From Rhynchopus sp. YZ270_cl-10 (Eukaryota > Euglenozoa > Diplonemea > Diplonemida > Diplonemidae), in contig OZ037835.1 of the NCBI GenBank assembly GCA_964035575.1, positions 1,178,001 through 1,242,000 of the forward strand: a DNA stretch of 64,000 nucleotides, in the 5' to 3' direction. Position 1 is the stretch's first letter; the number at the start of each line of letters is the position of its first letter. Under the pieces are notes generated by a model. It was not told the origin of the DNA. It saw only the letters and a list, made by a program, of their open reading frames with translations, and ran no database searches. Positions 36,875 to 47,168 of the stretch are shown piece after piece. Both the position numbers and the translations under genes were made by a program.

Positions 36875-37716
36875 GGCTCCTGGGATATGACACTTTGTGA
36901 CATATCTTAGAACATCTTTTAGTATCCGCGAAGACGATTCTCGTCCTTACTTTCCCCCCCACATATAACAATACAACAGGTTAGACCTTTTTTGGTCTGG
37001 GGGTTTTCTTCCTTCCCTCAGTTCAATCTGTTACACTATTTCGAGAGGAACTATAATCCTTTTCAAAAAAGGGAGGGGGAAAGAAATTGTTTAACCGTCA
37101 GAAGAAGACCCTACTCAAATTGAAACCTTTGTATTTTAGTGTGATCTGAGGTGAGGAAGTGTTTCAACTTTTCAATCATCCCCATTTTTTCTATGCGCAA
37201 TTTTTCAGAATCAACAGAGTGTGTACGTTACGCCATTGAGCGACTCATAGGTGCATGAGTGATAGACGTTGTCGCTGTGGTATCCCGCCTCGCAGAGGAA
37301 GGGGTTTTTTTGACACAGCAATTTTGTGAGTCAGTATCGATCTGCAAATCAAATTGAAAACGGCGTGTTTGCGCGTCATATGGCAGAGGATAGAAAATCT
37401 GAAAAGTCATGAAAATACAAAAACTGACGTGAAGCCAACGAAAACGATGGTGACTAACGTTCAAAAGGAGAACATAGTGAAGCACACTCCTCGGGTGTCC
37501 ACACTAGTACCAACGAAGCTTTCAAAAAAGCAAAAAAAAAGCAAAAAAAAGATCACATTCTCTCTTTTGCGTGCACTCCAATACGGCCTCCAATACCCCC
37601 CACCGCAATCACATACTTCAGTGCAAATAACACACCCAACGTAACCAAGCAACCCACTACTTGCTCATTCTTTGTGTTCTGAAGTGGGTGTTTTCTGTCT
37701 CCCCCTATTAGAGAAG
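36875..37716. other. Intergenic, no gene recognised
   Basis: AT-rich, with scattered short ORFs lacking homology or repeats. Pyrimidines followed by TTAG lie directly before the next gene (about 37690-37711). The segment at about 36880-37170 (GACACTTTGTGACATATCTTAG ..., ACAACAGGTTAGACC ..., CCTTTGTATTTTAGTGTGATCTG) is related to about 62370-62600 downstream of the family A gene. Confidence 0.5.
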
Positions 37717-38025
37717 ATGTGTGAAAAAGCGATGGCCTTGTGTGTCGTGTTGTGCACTGTGCCTGGTGCTGCCGAGGTGGGTGGCGGTGTGGGTGGTGCT
37801 GTCGATGCTACTACCGGTGCCGCAACAGTGACGCACAGCACACCTTCTGCTCCTTCATCGGGAAACGGCCTTGCGAACGCACTGTGCATTGCAACGACAG
37901 TACTGCGTGCTCTTGCATTCGTTGGCTTGGTCTTGGTGGTGACGCACGTATACCGCACCAAGGTAGCTGCGCGTGCACAGCAGCAAGAACAACAAGAAAC
38001 AATCCAGAAGACTGTGGAGCCGTGA
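37717..38025 (+). CDS. Small predicted membrane protein
   Basis: 102 aa from the AUG at 37717 (an upstream in-frame GTG start is less likely because it lies in the pyrimidine-rich leader). The N-terminus MCEKAMALCVVLCTVPGAAE looks like a signal peptide. The middle is Gly/Ala/Thr/Ser/Pro-rich. About residues 55-80 form a hydrophobic segment (ALAFVGLVLVVTHVY) followed by a basic, Gln-rich tail (RTKVAARAQQQEQQ). This fits a type I single-pass protein with a short extracellular Ser/Thr-rich part. No family recognised. Confidence 0.5.
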   Translation: MCEKAMALCVVLCTVPGAAEVGGGVGGAVDATTGAATVTHSTPSAPSSGNGLANALCIATTVLRALAFVGLVLVVTHVYRTKVAARAQQQEQQETIQKTVEP

Positions 38026-38968
38026 CCATACTATGATAAGTTAAGACGGCTAAGCCAGGCGGTGGTTCAGGCGGTTCCGCGGGGGGGGGGGGGGGGGGGG
38101 AAAGTGTCACCTTGTCGTTCCCTCACACCCACCTTCTTGTTGTTTGATGCGTTGATCGCTTCCACACACACACACTATCTCTCACCTATTGGGGTGGTGG
38201 TGTTGCGGAGCGCAGTAGGGTGAACGACGTTGACACTTTCCGCTCGCAAAGTGGTGTGCGTTAAAAAGGAAACTATTTTTTCAGGTTTCCTTTTTACATC
38301 TTCTGTCGTTGGCCGCAGGGTACTTTCACTTTCATCCGGGGCTGGCATCGTACGTGGGTCAGTCGGAGGTGCCTGCATTAATAACTTCACTTTTCTCCCC
38401 CTCTCCTGTGTTACCAAAGAAAAATTGCTCTTGTCACACAAGCCAAGAGGAAAAAGCTCTATAGCAATAGGTTCACAGCGTTGCATCTGGGTGTGGATGT
38501 TCTTGAGTGTGGGGATGGGTTTTGGATGAGAGCTGTGGGTTGTGGGGTTGTGGGGGGGTGGGGAAAGGGGGGGGTGTTCGTCTTTCAAGTTTTCGCATGC
38601 TATTGTGGCGCGTGTGTGTGGCGCTGTTTATGTTCTGGTTAGTTTTGTGTTTCTTATTTTCATTCAGGTTTGGAGTGCTTCCCCCGCTGATAAGCTACCT
38701 CCCTCTTTTTTTTTTTTTTCAATTTTATTTTTTTGCATGTGTTGTGTTTCCTCAGTCGCGCCCTCATGACCACATCCCGCCGACGTTATTCGGTGCGACA
38801 AAAGAAAAAGAGTAATGTTTCCCCATAGTTTACCCTCAAGAGAACCCCCGCATACCACACCAACACCACACAACCACCACCACCACCCTGACAGCGTTTT
38901 TATAACGGAACAAACAAAACCCTTTTCCCCCTCTTCGTTCTTCCTTCTTCCTTCACCCCTCTTTCAAA
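38026..38968. other. Intergenic with G-run and MITE-2 copy
   Basis: A run of 20 G at 38081-38100 immediately precedes the MITE-2 copy at 38101-38239. The rest has no supported ORF. 38915-38965 is strongly pyrimidine-rich before the next start codon. Long G-runs are prone to assembly error and could form G-quadruplexes. Confidence 0.5.
38101..38239 (-). mobile_element. MITE-2, copy b (139 bp)
   Basis: Reverse complement of the element at 22126-22264, same length, ends AAAGTGTCA/TGACACTTT. Similarity extends slightly past the right end (CCGCTCGCAAAGTGGTGTGC), so the repeat unit may be longer than the inverted ends suggest. Confidence 0.7.
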
Positions 38969-39628
38969 ATGAGCCCCGCCTTCAAGTCGCTCTCATGCGA
39001 TGAGACCACGAAGCATGCTCTTGCACGTGACCACCCTCTGATCACGATGCACTGGCAGAACGTCTTTGGGTGGACCTCCGTTACACCCTTCAAGGCACGC
39101 GAGGGCAAGGACGGGGATGTGCTGTTTAGGTTTGAGACACAGCTGAGCCAGGCGAGCCTGTTTGCGCACTTTGCACTGTTCTGTACGTACCCGTCGTTTG
39201 TGATGGACGTGACCGACGTACATGGGGGCAAGCAGGAGAAGGTGGCGAGCATTGAGCACACCGCGTCGTGCTGTGGTGTGGGGCGGCTTCGTGCGTACAC
39301 TGTGCGTGGCAACGTCTCTGAGTACGTCGGTGAAGTCGTCCCTGGGTGCTGCTTCTCTGCTGTGGGCCAGATCTCGAACGCGTCTGCGGAGACTGTCGGC
39401 AAGGTGGTGTACGCACAGCACAGCATGGGAGGCCTCTGTGGCAAGGAGGAGCTCACACTCCTGGGTCCACTCAGCAGGAGATGCGCGCTCACCCTTGCAG
39501 ACCAGGCTGCGTCCCAGCCTGCTGTCTACGAGATGCATGCAGAGGAGGCTTTAAGCGAGGCGGAGAAGCTGCTGCTGATGTCTGCAGTCCTCTTCACAGG
39601 CCTGGTGAAGGAGGAGTTGGCTGTGTGA
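38969..39628 (+). CDS. Unassigned 219-aa protein, possibly scramblase/LURP-like beta-barrel
   Basis: Starts at the AUG after a 50-nt pyrimidine tract. No signal peptide or membrane helix except a mildly hydrophobic C-terminus (LLLMSAVLFTGLVKEELAV). Alternating polar/hydrophobic strands, a cysteine pair in IEHTASCCGVGRLRAYTV, and the run YVGEVVPGCCFSAVGQISNA distantly recall the phospholipid scramblase/tubby/LURP-one fold (G.V.Q...C...F.I.N). The resemblance is weak. Codon use is clean and there are no repeats, so it is probably a real host gene. It stands alone, with no related copy in the window. Confidence 0.6.
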   Translation: MSPAFKSLSCDETTKHALARDHPLITMHWQNVFGWTSVTPFKAREGKDGDVLFRFETQLSQASLFAHFALFCTYPSFVMDVTDVHGGKQEKVASIEHTASCCGVGRLRAYTVRGNVSEYVGEVVPGCCFSAVGQISNASAETVGKVVYAQHSMGGLCGKEELTLLGPLSRRCALTLADQAASQPAVYEMHAEEALSEAEKLLLMSAVLFTGLVKEELAV

Positions 39629-40796
39629 AATGGTGAGGTGGTCCACCTAGTGGTGGCTGTGTTGTGGTGTGTATTATGATGGACCACTTATCACAATACA
39701 GCCAGGTCGTGGTTGCGATGTGTTGGGTATAGCTTATAGACGTTTTGGTGTCATTTTTTTTAATACTTTGTGGTGTTTACGGAAATCGATCAACGATATG
39801 TCAGTGACCTGTCAGTACCGACCCCCCGCCGGAGCACCACCTTTGTAGTACATACAGAGATGCTACATAGCTCCTATGAAAAAAGCGTACTCCCTTCACT
39901 CTTGGAAAGCTCCTGTGAAGAAAGAAAAAAAAAATTCAGTGGAGATTGCACAACTGTGGCAACACAACCGAGGCAACTACACTACTCCAACAATTTATCA
40001 AAAAGAACCCCATTGTGGCTGCTATCCCATGGTAGTCTCAAAATCAAGCAATACTACTTACTTCGCGTTCCGTGTCAAGGTTGTTTTTATTATTGTTGTG
40101 TTTTGTTTGAAAGTATTGCTTTGTTCGGACCTGGCAGAGACCAGGCGCAGGGCACCGTAACCCATTCAAGCCATTCACAAACCGTGCTTGCAGGTTAAGA
40201 TTCTCGAGAAAATAAATTGCAAAAGCGACCTACTTGTCCTTAAGGTTAATATTTTACAGCTAAAACCCTCCCCTCCCTCCACGTCTACAGGCCGAAACTG
40301 CTTTTCTTTTTATCTTTCATTTTATGTTTCTTTTTTTCAAGCGTTTTTGGTGATATAGTGCCTGAAAAAATACCAGAAAATGAATTTTCTGCTTCATTTT
40401 TTTTTCAAATAAACTCCCACGTCTACTATTTGCACTGTTTTACCGTCAATAAGTAGGTGAAACGTAAATAGTAGCCGGCAGTTGTTTCTTTGTAAATAGT
40501 AGCCGTGGAGTTGATTACAGGCAACTATTCGCATTTAGGATTTGGTCCTCTTGGGAACATCACAATCCCGCAAGCCTCAAATCCTAATTAATTGCTTTGT
40601 AAATAGTACATGAAATGTAGTGATTGCGATGTAGCCAGTAGACACAGGGAGGGGGGGTTTAACTGCAAAACAAAGTTGCTTTAATCCGCAACAACAAAAT
40701 TAGACGTGTATCGTCAGGGTCCTAGCTATAGGGAACGGAAAAGGGTAACACCCGCCCCCCGATTTAACACTTTTTGCGTTATATCTGGAGGTAGAA
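39629..40796. other. Non-coding region
   Basis: No supported gene. 39939-40010 resembles the repeat at 22483-22560. AAATAGTAGCCG words recur at about 40466-40505. AGGATTTG (about 40535) and CAAATCCT (about 40577) can pair. The sequence becomes AT-rich toward the inverted-repeat arm at 40797. Confidence 0.4.
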
Positions 40797-41674
40797 CAGT
40801 GGTCGCGCTAATTATGGGGAAAAATGGGGAAAAAATGGATTTCGGGTACGGAAAAACGTTCCTTGAAAAGGTTAGCTGGGGAGGCCCGGAAACCCCGTTT
40901 TGTGGCATTTCCGGGCCAATCCCGGCTTGTGGTGGGGTATATACGGAAAAATGGACAAAATTTTAGTGACTTAAATTTTCGCAAAATATGAACCCATACT
41001 CGTAAACAAGGGTCATTTTCAGGAAAATTCGGAAAATTCCGAGATTTGGAAGCAATTTTTCTCCTGAAAATCAGTGGGTTTTCAGCCCCAAAACATACCG
41101 CGATTGGAATTTCCGGAATCCGTCCGCGCTGTGGTGGGGTCACTTTGCCGAAATGGCCATTTTTTTGGTTTTGGTCAAAATCCATGTGGGTAAAGAGGGC
41201 CAATGTAAATCCCACAACCAGATTTTCTCTCCCTGATCCTGACGTCTTGCAACATGAAAATGCGCGAAAACACCGGCATTTGCATTTCCGGAATTCGTCC
41301 GTTCTGTGGTGGGGTCAATTTGCCGAAATGGACAAGTTCTTGGTTTTGGTCAAAACCCGTCAGTGTAAGGTAAAGGGGGCAAGTGTTTGCCTGTAGAAAC
41401 TGGAAGGGAACAGGCAGCGCCGCAGGCGCACGGTAACCAACTTTTTTTTTTTTTTTTTCCTTTTCTTTTTTCTCCTCTTTCTTTTGACTTTCCGAGCCAA
41501 TTGCGTTCCACGGCGGGGTCACATGTATATGCAAGTCCACTATGTGGTGGTCTTACTCAACAATATTAGAACTTCTGGTTTCTTAATGAAATCCCCGTAC
41601 TGCAAAAAAAAAACGTTCCTACCAAAACCCCCAAAAATCCCGGGATGAGGGATGGACTTTAGCGCGAGCTCTGA
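40797..41674. repeat. Large inverted repeat, left arm
   Basis: 878 bp repeated in inverse orientation at 49342-50217 (876 bp), with near-identity by eye and a spacer of 7.67 kb. Inside each arm two internal direct units share TTCCGGAAT...GTCCG, CTGTGGTGGGGTCA and TTTTGGTCAAAA (GTGGTGGGGT phrases at about 40931, 41130 and 41305). The arm ends just after GAGCTCTGA. It is non-coding although several frames stay open. A third, diverged copy lies at about 47990-48665. Confidence 0.88.
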
Positions 41675-43986
41675 GGTAGAAAAACAATTTTTTTTTTTTT
41701 TTTTTATGTTTTTATTTCAGCCCATTATCGTCAAATTCGCAATTTTCTCAGATTTAGTTGATAAAAAAAATTTTCCCCCCGGGAAAGGCAGGTCAAGTAC
41801 TGTTCAGGGTTGGTGGTTTCCATTCCTTTCTCCACTGCATAACTACTTTTCGCACGCGCTTGTATTCGTCAAACTTCGCGAACGCCACCCTGCGATTCTT
41901 TAGCCGTATGGAAAAAAAATAAATGGCGCCGCAGGCGAAAAAAAAATAGGGTACGGTGTAAAAATGCTGGTTTACACCACACAGTCACTCAACAAACCCT
42001 TTTTTGCGGAGCAAAAAAGGAAAATGGCGCCGCAGGCAAAAAAAATAAGGGGTACGGTACGCAGCAAGCAGAAAAATTTTAAGGTTCCATCATTCCAGTC
42101 ATCTGGGGGTCGGGCGAGGGGTCCCCAAAAGTGCCCAAAAATCCCCTCTTTTTTTTTTTTTTTCCCCTCCCAAAAAAATATTTAGTTGATTTCAACTAAA
42201 TGCGAACCGCACGATAATCCCCTGTTTTATTTGCATGTCATATACAGGTCCCCCAGGTTGTCTCATGACAGTCTGAGTGACCTTCCGAGGCCAAATGAGC
42301 AGAAATGAATGTGAACAAATCCAAATTTTGTTTTTATTTTTATTTTTATTTTTTTTCGAAAAAAAGAAAACACCAAGAGAACACACGGACCAGCCTATCA
42401 GCTGATCACGGGAACCTCATAAGCACGAAAGACACAGGTATCTTTCTTGTTGTCTTTAGGTTGCTCTTTACCTATGTGGGTCCATCCCTTCAGTGAACCG
42501 TTTGGGACCCCCGGTCTGTCAAGGAGACAGTCGCGGTTAGCGTTGTCATGTTTCTCTGTTGCACACAACAAGAAGAATATCCAGGGAGTTTTGGATGTTG
42601 TTCTGCTCTTGTGGGTTGCCGTTCAACAGCAGCGCCTTCCCATTTTGCTTTTGTTATTATTTTACTTTTATTTTTATACTATGATTCCATGCAATGCTTA
42701 AAAAAAGGAAATTGAACACCGTACCCCTCCCTTCCTTTTCCCCTATTCTGGGGCGGGTTGGAGTAGAGCCACATTTTCACCGACAGGTTGAGGTGTGTAC
42801 GTTTCACCATATCCCTCCCCCTCTCCCCCTTTTTGTCTTTTTTGTCTTTATTGCTTTCTCTTTTAAGGATCCTGTGCATAAAATTTGTGGCTGCTATCTT
42901 GTGATAGTAGTCTATAATTATCCGAAAAAAAAAATATTGTTTTATTTTGCGGGAGGTGGAGGAAAAAAAGAGGAAAAGGAGTGTGGTTTCAATTTCCCAA
43001 TTTTTATTTCTTGTTATTGTTGCATGAGTGCAGTGCAGTTGGCCGTATTCATCCGCTTCATATTAAGAGGCAGCAGAACACAGGTTTTTCATTTTTCAAC
43101 GTTTAAAACGTTCCACCAGCCTACATGGACATGTCATCCCAAGATGTCTGGTGCCTTTCAACCGAAATTCACCCAAAAAAAGGGAGAAAAAAAAAAATAC
43201 CCATCATGAATGTAAAACCTACCCAACCCACCCCTTTTTGTTTCTCTCTTTTTTAAACTCAGGTAGCTACGTGCCGTAACGGCGATTATGTCCTAAGACG
43301 CATGCCCGAAGAGGGTGACTCATGGCTTCATTGGCTAGGGATCTGGTCCACTCCACCCATGTAGTCCTGCCTCCCGCACCCAGGTTGATAAAATTTATGT
43401 ATTTTTCTTTCAAAAAAATACAAAAAAAAACACCAAAATAATACAACAAGGAGGTTCAGTACCGTCCCACGGGGTTTTTTCGCCATCATTCGTTAGGGTC
43501 AAGCTCTGCATTTTGGCTCTTCTTTTGTCCACCACCGCCGTCTCCTTCCCCACCATTCTCCATGTGTCCCACCACTTGAGGGCACAATGCTATAGCAGTG
43601 CACCCAGCCATTTTCGTGGTCGATGTGGCGTTCACGTCTCGGTTCGGCCTTCTTCTGAACATCACCCTATGTTCTTCAGTGCTGCCGTTGGCTGGTTGAG
43701 AGAGAGAGTATCGAGCGAGAACAAATTAGTCGCAAAGAATTTTGACGTTCCTGTTCGCTGTTCTTCTTGGACCCTTTCAGCATGTGGGCAACAGCGGGCA
43801 TCACATATGATGTCTTGGATGTGTTCGTGTTCCCATGCATCATGGAGCGGGCCTTATTGATGGGCGTGAAAAACGGAGATAATGCAAGAATTTCATCTCA
43901 TTTTGCGTCTGAGGGATCGGCTAGCGTCAGGACAGAGGTTCCTCGCCTGTTTGTGTCATAAAATCACTTAAAGAAGAAAAAAAAAA
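41675..43986. other. Non-coding, repeat remnants
   Basis: GGCGCCGCAGGC motif remnants at about 41922 and 42025, each near GGGTACGGT. A (TTTTTA)n run lies near 42335-42355. 42680-42930 (CATGCAATGCTTAAAAAAAGG ... GGCGGGTTGGAGTAGAGCCAC ... CTTTTAAGGATCCTGTG) is related to 59797-59950 and 63000-63050. 43260-43960 has short ORFs without recognisable similarity; nothing supported. Confidence 0.4.
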
Positions 43987-46492
43987 GGGGAATAGTCAGT
44001 TATACCCTACCCTTTTTTTGAAATGGTCAGAGATACCCGAAAATAAGTTCAGATATACCCGAAAACCAGAAATAGGGCATAACTGACTATATCTGAACTT
44101 ATTTTCGGGTATTTGAACTTATTTTCGGGTATATCTGAACTTTTTTCGGGTATCTCTGAACTTATTTGGGGTACCCACTTATTTGGGGGTACCCCCTTTG
44201 ATTTTTTGCCCAGTGGGTGAGTGACCCACCATGAGGGAATGCGACAGCAGAGACAGTATTGAAGCAGCATGGTATGATTTTCACCCCTCTACCCCACACA
44301 CAGTTACTTTTAGTGGGGGTAAATACCCGCAAACCCGCAAACCCTTATACCTGGTCCCTCGCTTCGCTTGGGAACCATTAGTGCAGCAGGAAACTCTCTG
44401 TAGCGTGAAAAAAGGCTACCTTATTTCACGGAAATACATAGTTATGACCACTTTTTTCATTAACCTCACCCTTCCCGACTACTGCGTTTGTATACCATAA
44501 CTTAATCACACCCCACATTTCCACTCATCACAGGATCGTGAAATCTGAACTGCATCCGTGATTGCGATGAGCGCCGCTCTCCGACATTCAACAACTCAAA
44601 ATCCAAGGCTTCACCCAAATCAATCTATTCTAGATTTGTTTGTGGACGAAGACCTGGGGGTGGTAACACTTTGTCAGTCACTGCTATAGCCATTAACCCA
44701 GGGAGCATAGCTAGTGCAAGAAATTCGACTTTGGAAACCTTCCGGAAAGTCTGTCCTCTGCTTACGGAGGACGAGGCACAAGAAAATATTGCGTTCCCCC
44801 AGAAAACCAGTGCACATTTCACACTCCTTGTGGGTGGTCTTGTTGCCTTTTTTGTCAAGTAATTTTGGCCCAGGCATGCTCTCGAAGCATGACAATTTAG
44901 TGTGTATGGGGCAGGGTGTTGTTTTGTTCTGAATTCTCTTTGTTATAACATCTAAGTCAATCGCGGGTGGTGGTTTGTGTAGCGTGAGGCACTCTTTTTA
45001 GCAAACTTCCTGCGGCTGCTAAAGTGTTATTTCTTCGGATTTAACAACGTACAGCGTAACATAGTGGTTTAGCCTGGTCGACACAACCTTTGATAGATAT
45101 GGGATAACCAACCCCCTTCGACCCCTTGTGGGTTCACTGAACAAGCCCTCGTGGTAGTTAAACGCGATTGACATTTACATTCCTAGAGATGAAAGAACAA
45201 GACAACACTTCTGTACCCGCGCATCAAAATTGTGGAAAACTTTGCACCCCAAACACCCTCAACAACGCCCGCCAAAAGGCGCCCCTTGTTGCTGGGAGTT
45301 GGTTCTCATGATACCTGCACAGCGGGCATTCCTCTGAGTCCAACGCATGTTTGGCCTGTCTGCGGCGTTGTACTTCAGGTGCACGAAGACAGGGTCTGGT
45401 GGTAAATTTTGCGTAGTACTGCGACGTGGTACTGCGTGGGTCTGGGAACCTGGGTACCTGGGTACAGGAAATTTGTTGTGGAAGACATCAACCACCATGC
45501 ATTGAGGAGGGTAAGACAGTGTTCGCAGTTTCTACCTGATAGCATTACACATTTAACTTCTCCACGGGGGTCTTGGGCCGTTCACTCGGTTCTACCTTGA
45601 CTACCGGAAGATATTCTTGAGGCCTTTTTGGTCTCTAGAATATCCGGTCTTCCCGAACGGAGGCACACTTTGTGTGTTACTACGACCTGGCAATTTCCAG
45701 CAGTAGGTTAAGTAATCTTTCTTGTAAATTGTTGGATCATTATCTCTGAACAAGATAAATCAATAAGCTCGCGTTTCTTTTATCGAACAGATTTTATTCT
45801 CCGCCCCGTACCCAAAACGTAAACACCACTTTGAATCAGAAAAAATATTTTCCTCTCCTTTTTTCTTCCACACGCGCTGGTTTTTGTATTTCGCTAATTT
45901 TTATCAAAAAGCTTTGAGTGCGAAACGTTTCTCCATGTATTGCACGGGAAACAATATGACAAACAGGTGCAGGGTGGTTCCGTGCTTACCATAGAACCTG
46001 GCACCTTGTGTGTCTCCCAAAAACCAAAAAAGCGTTGTGTGTGAAGTTTTGAAGGAAGGAAAAATAAAACTCAGTGCATGAATGCCCCACGTGACTGGAC
46101 ACTTTTGTGTTTGTCATGTGGAGCTGTGGTTGCTCTTTCACGACTTTTTTCCTGTTCCTGGGTACCTGGACCTGGTATCTGGGTATCTGGGTATCTGGGT
46201 ATCTGGGTATCTGGGTATCTGGGTATCTGGGTATCTGGGTATCTGGGTATCTGGGTATACCCGAAAACCAACTTTTTTGGGGTACCCGAAAAAAGTTGGC
46301 GATATGGTCAGACATGCCCGAAAATAAGTTGAGAAATAGTCAGAGATACCCGAAATACCCGAAAATAAGTTCAGATATTGGTCAGTTATGCCCTATTTTT
46401 GAAAATGGGGCATCTCTGACCAATATCTGAACTTATTTTCGGGTATCTCTGACCATTTCAAAAAAAGGGTAGGGCATAACTGACTATTCCCC
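43987..46492. mobile_element. Candidate foldback element with complex inverted ends
   Basis: Left end (43987 onward) begins GGGGAATAGTCAGTTATACC, then CCTTTTTTTGAAATGGTCAG and AGATACCCGAAAATAAGTTC. The right end (to 46492) is the reverse complement of the same series. Each end is itself a foldback, with repeated GATACCCGAAAATAAGTTCA words in both orientations (to about 44170, and from about 46300). It is flanked by A-runs, so no informative duplication. The interior 44200-46170 has no convincing gene; a 64-codon ORF at 44671-44862 is unsupported. It could instead be two separate foldback units. Confidence 0.5.
46174..46258. repeat. 8-bp minisatellite (GGTATCTG)n
   Basis: About ten perfect copies of GGTATCTG, preceded by the related CTGGGTACCTGGACCT. 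The flanking GGTACC/TACCCGAAAA words belong to the foldback end, so the array probably grew from it. A second short GGGTACCTGGGTACCTG-like pair lies at about 45450-45470. Confidence 0.92.
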
Positions 46493-46934
46493 AAAAAAAT
46501 GGCAAGTTCGAAGATGCACTGTGTGCCAGATTGATGAGGGGACAATCCCCTGCTGTCGCCTTAAATCCTCTGTTTGCTATCATTCCCTTAGCCTTGTATT
46601 ATTTTGAATCCCAAAATAGTTATATACTCCAGGGAGAAATTGAAGCTTTTTTTCCCCGAGGGGGGTGCAACTCCCAAGGATGTGTATTTCCCGAGCCGAA
46701 GGCGAGGGAAATACGAATCCGAGGGAGTTGGCACCCCCCAAGGGGAAAAATCTTCAATTTCTCCCAGGAGTTTGTAATTTTATTGCCTCCAAATAGTGCC
46801 GAAAGCCAAAATTTTAGGGGGTTTTGACCCACCGCGTGTGCACATCTGTTGGTGGGTGCTTGGGGTGCCGTACAAAAAGAAATGAAGCCGAAAACTAGGA
46901 GAGGAGGGTCTTTTTGTATGTCTGAATACTTTTG
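46493..46934. repeat. Long hairpin 46628-46770 and flanks
   Basis: Arms of about 65 bp: GGGAGAAATTGAAG ... GAGGGGGGTGCAACTCCC on the left pairs with GGGAGTTGGCACCCCCCA ... CTTCAATTTCTCCC on the right. A small GAGCCGAAGGC loop is flanked by GTATTTCCC/GGGAAATAC. This looks like a miniature foldback element or a hairpin-forming transcript. No coding potential. Confidence 0.7.
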
Positions 46935-47168
46935 TTAGTGTTTTTTGTTGAGACGGCTGAAGTAACTCCAGATGGTGTTGACTTCAATTTCCGTTCTTTG
47001 TGCAAGTGATCGAAGTAGCGGTGTAATCTTCTCACGTGGCTTGCGGGACTTGATCTTCGACAATTTCAGAAATCCTTGCAAAGCGATGTCATGGGTTTCT
47101 TTTGTGGGCGCCTTCTTCTGAGCATCCTCATAGATATCTGTGGCCTGCTTCTTGGTAGTCCTTGGCAT
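46935..47168 (-). CDS. Small basic ORF of unknown function
   Basis: 77 aa on the minus strand from an AUG (complement of 47166-47168): MPRTTKKQATDIYEDAQKKA and on to ...EVNTIWSYFSRLNKKH. It is Lys/Arg/Thr-rich with amphipathic helix potential (DIALQGFLKLSKIKS; ITPLLRSLAQRTEIEV). No family recognised. The composition is protein-like and unlike the surrounding AT-rich repeats. It may belong to a mobile element between the hairpin at 46628 and the repeats after 47190. Equally, it could be a chance ORF. Confidence 0.3.
   Translation of the reverse strand: MPRTTKKQATDIYEDAQKKAPTKETHDIALQGFLKLSKIKSRKPREKITPLLRSLAQRTEIEVNTIWSYFSRLNKKH

Noticed and set aside
40808-41540. 130-aa ORFs in the inverted-repeat arms (and their mirror at 49618-50206)
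   Set aside because: Composition follows the repeat modules, no domain, and several overlapping frames on both strands are open.
43260-43400. Possible tRNA gene near ATGGCTTCATTGGCTAGG
   Set aside because: No acceptor stem pairing and no convincing B box; cloverleaf cannot be drawn.
43513-44862. Short ORFs of 60-115 aa between 43.5 and 44.9 kb
   Set aside because: No recognisable family, no codon-use contrast, and they lie among foldback repeats; not supported as genes.
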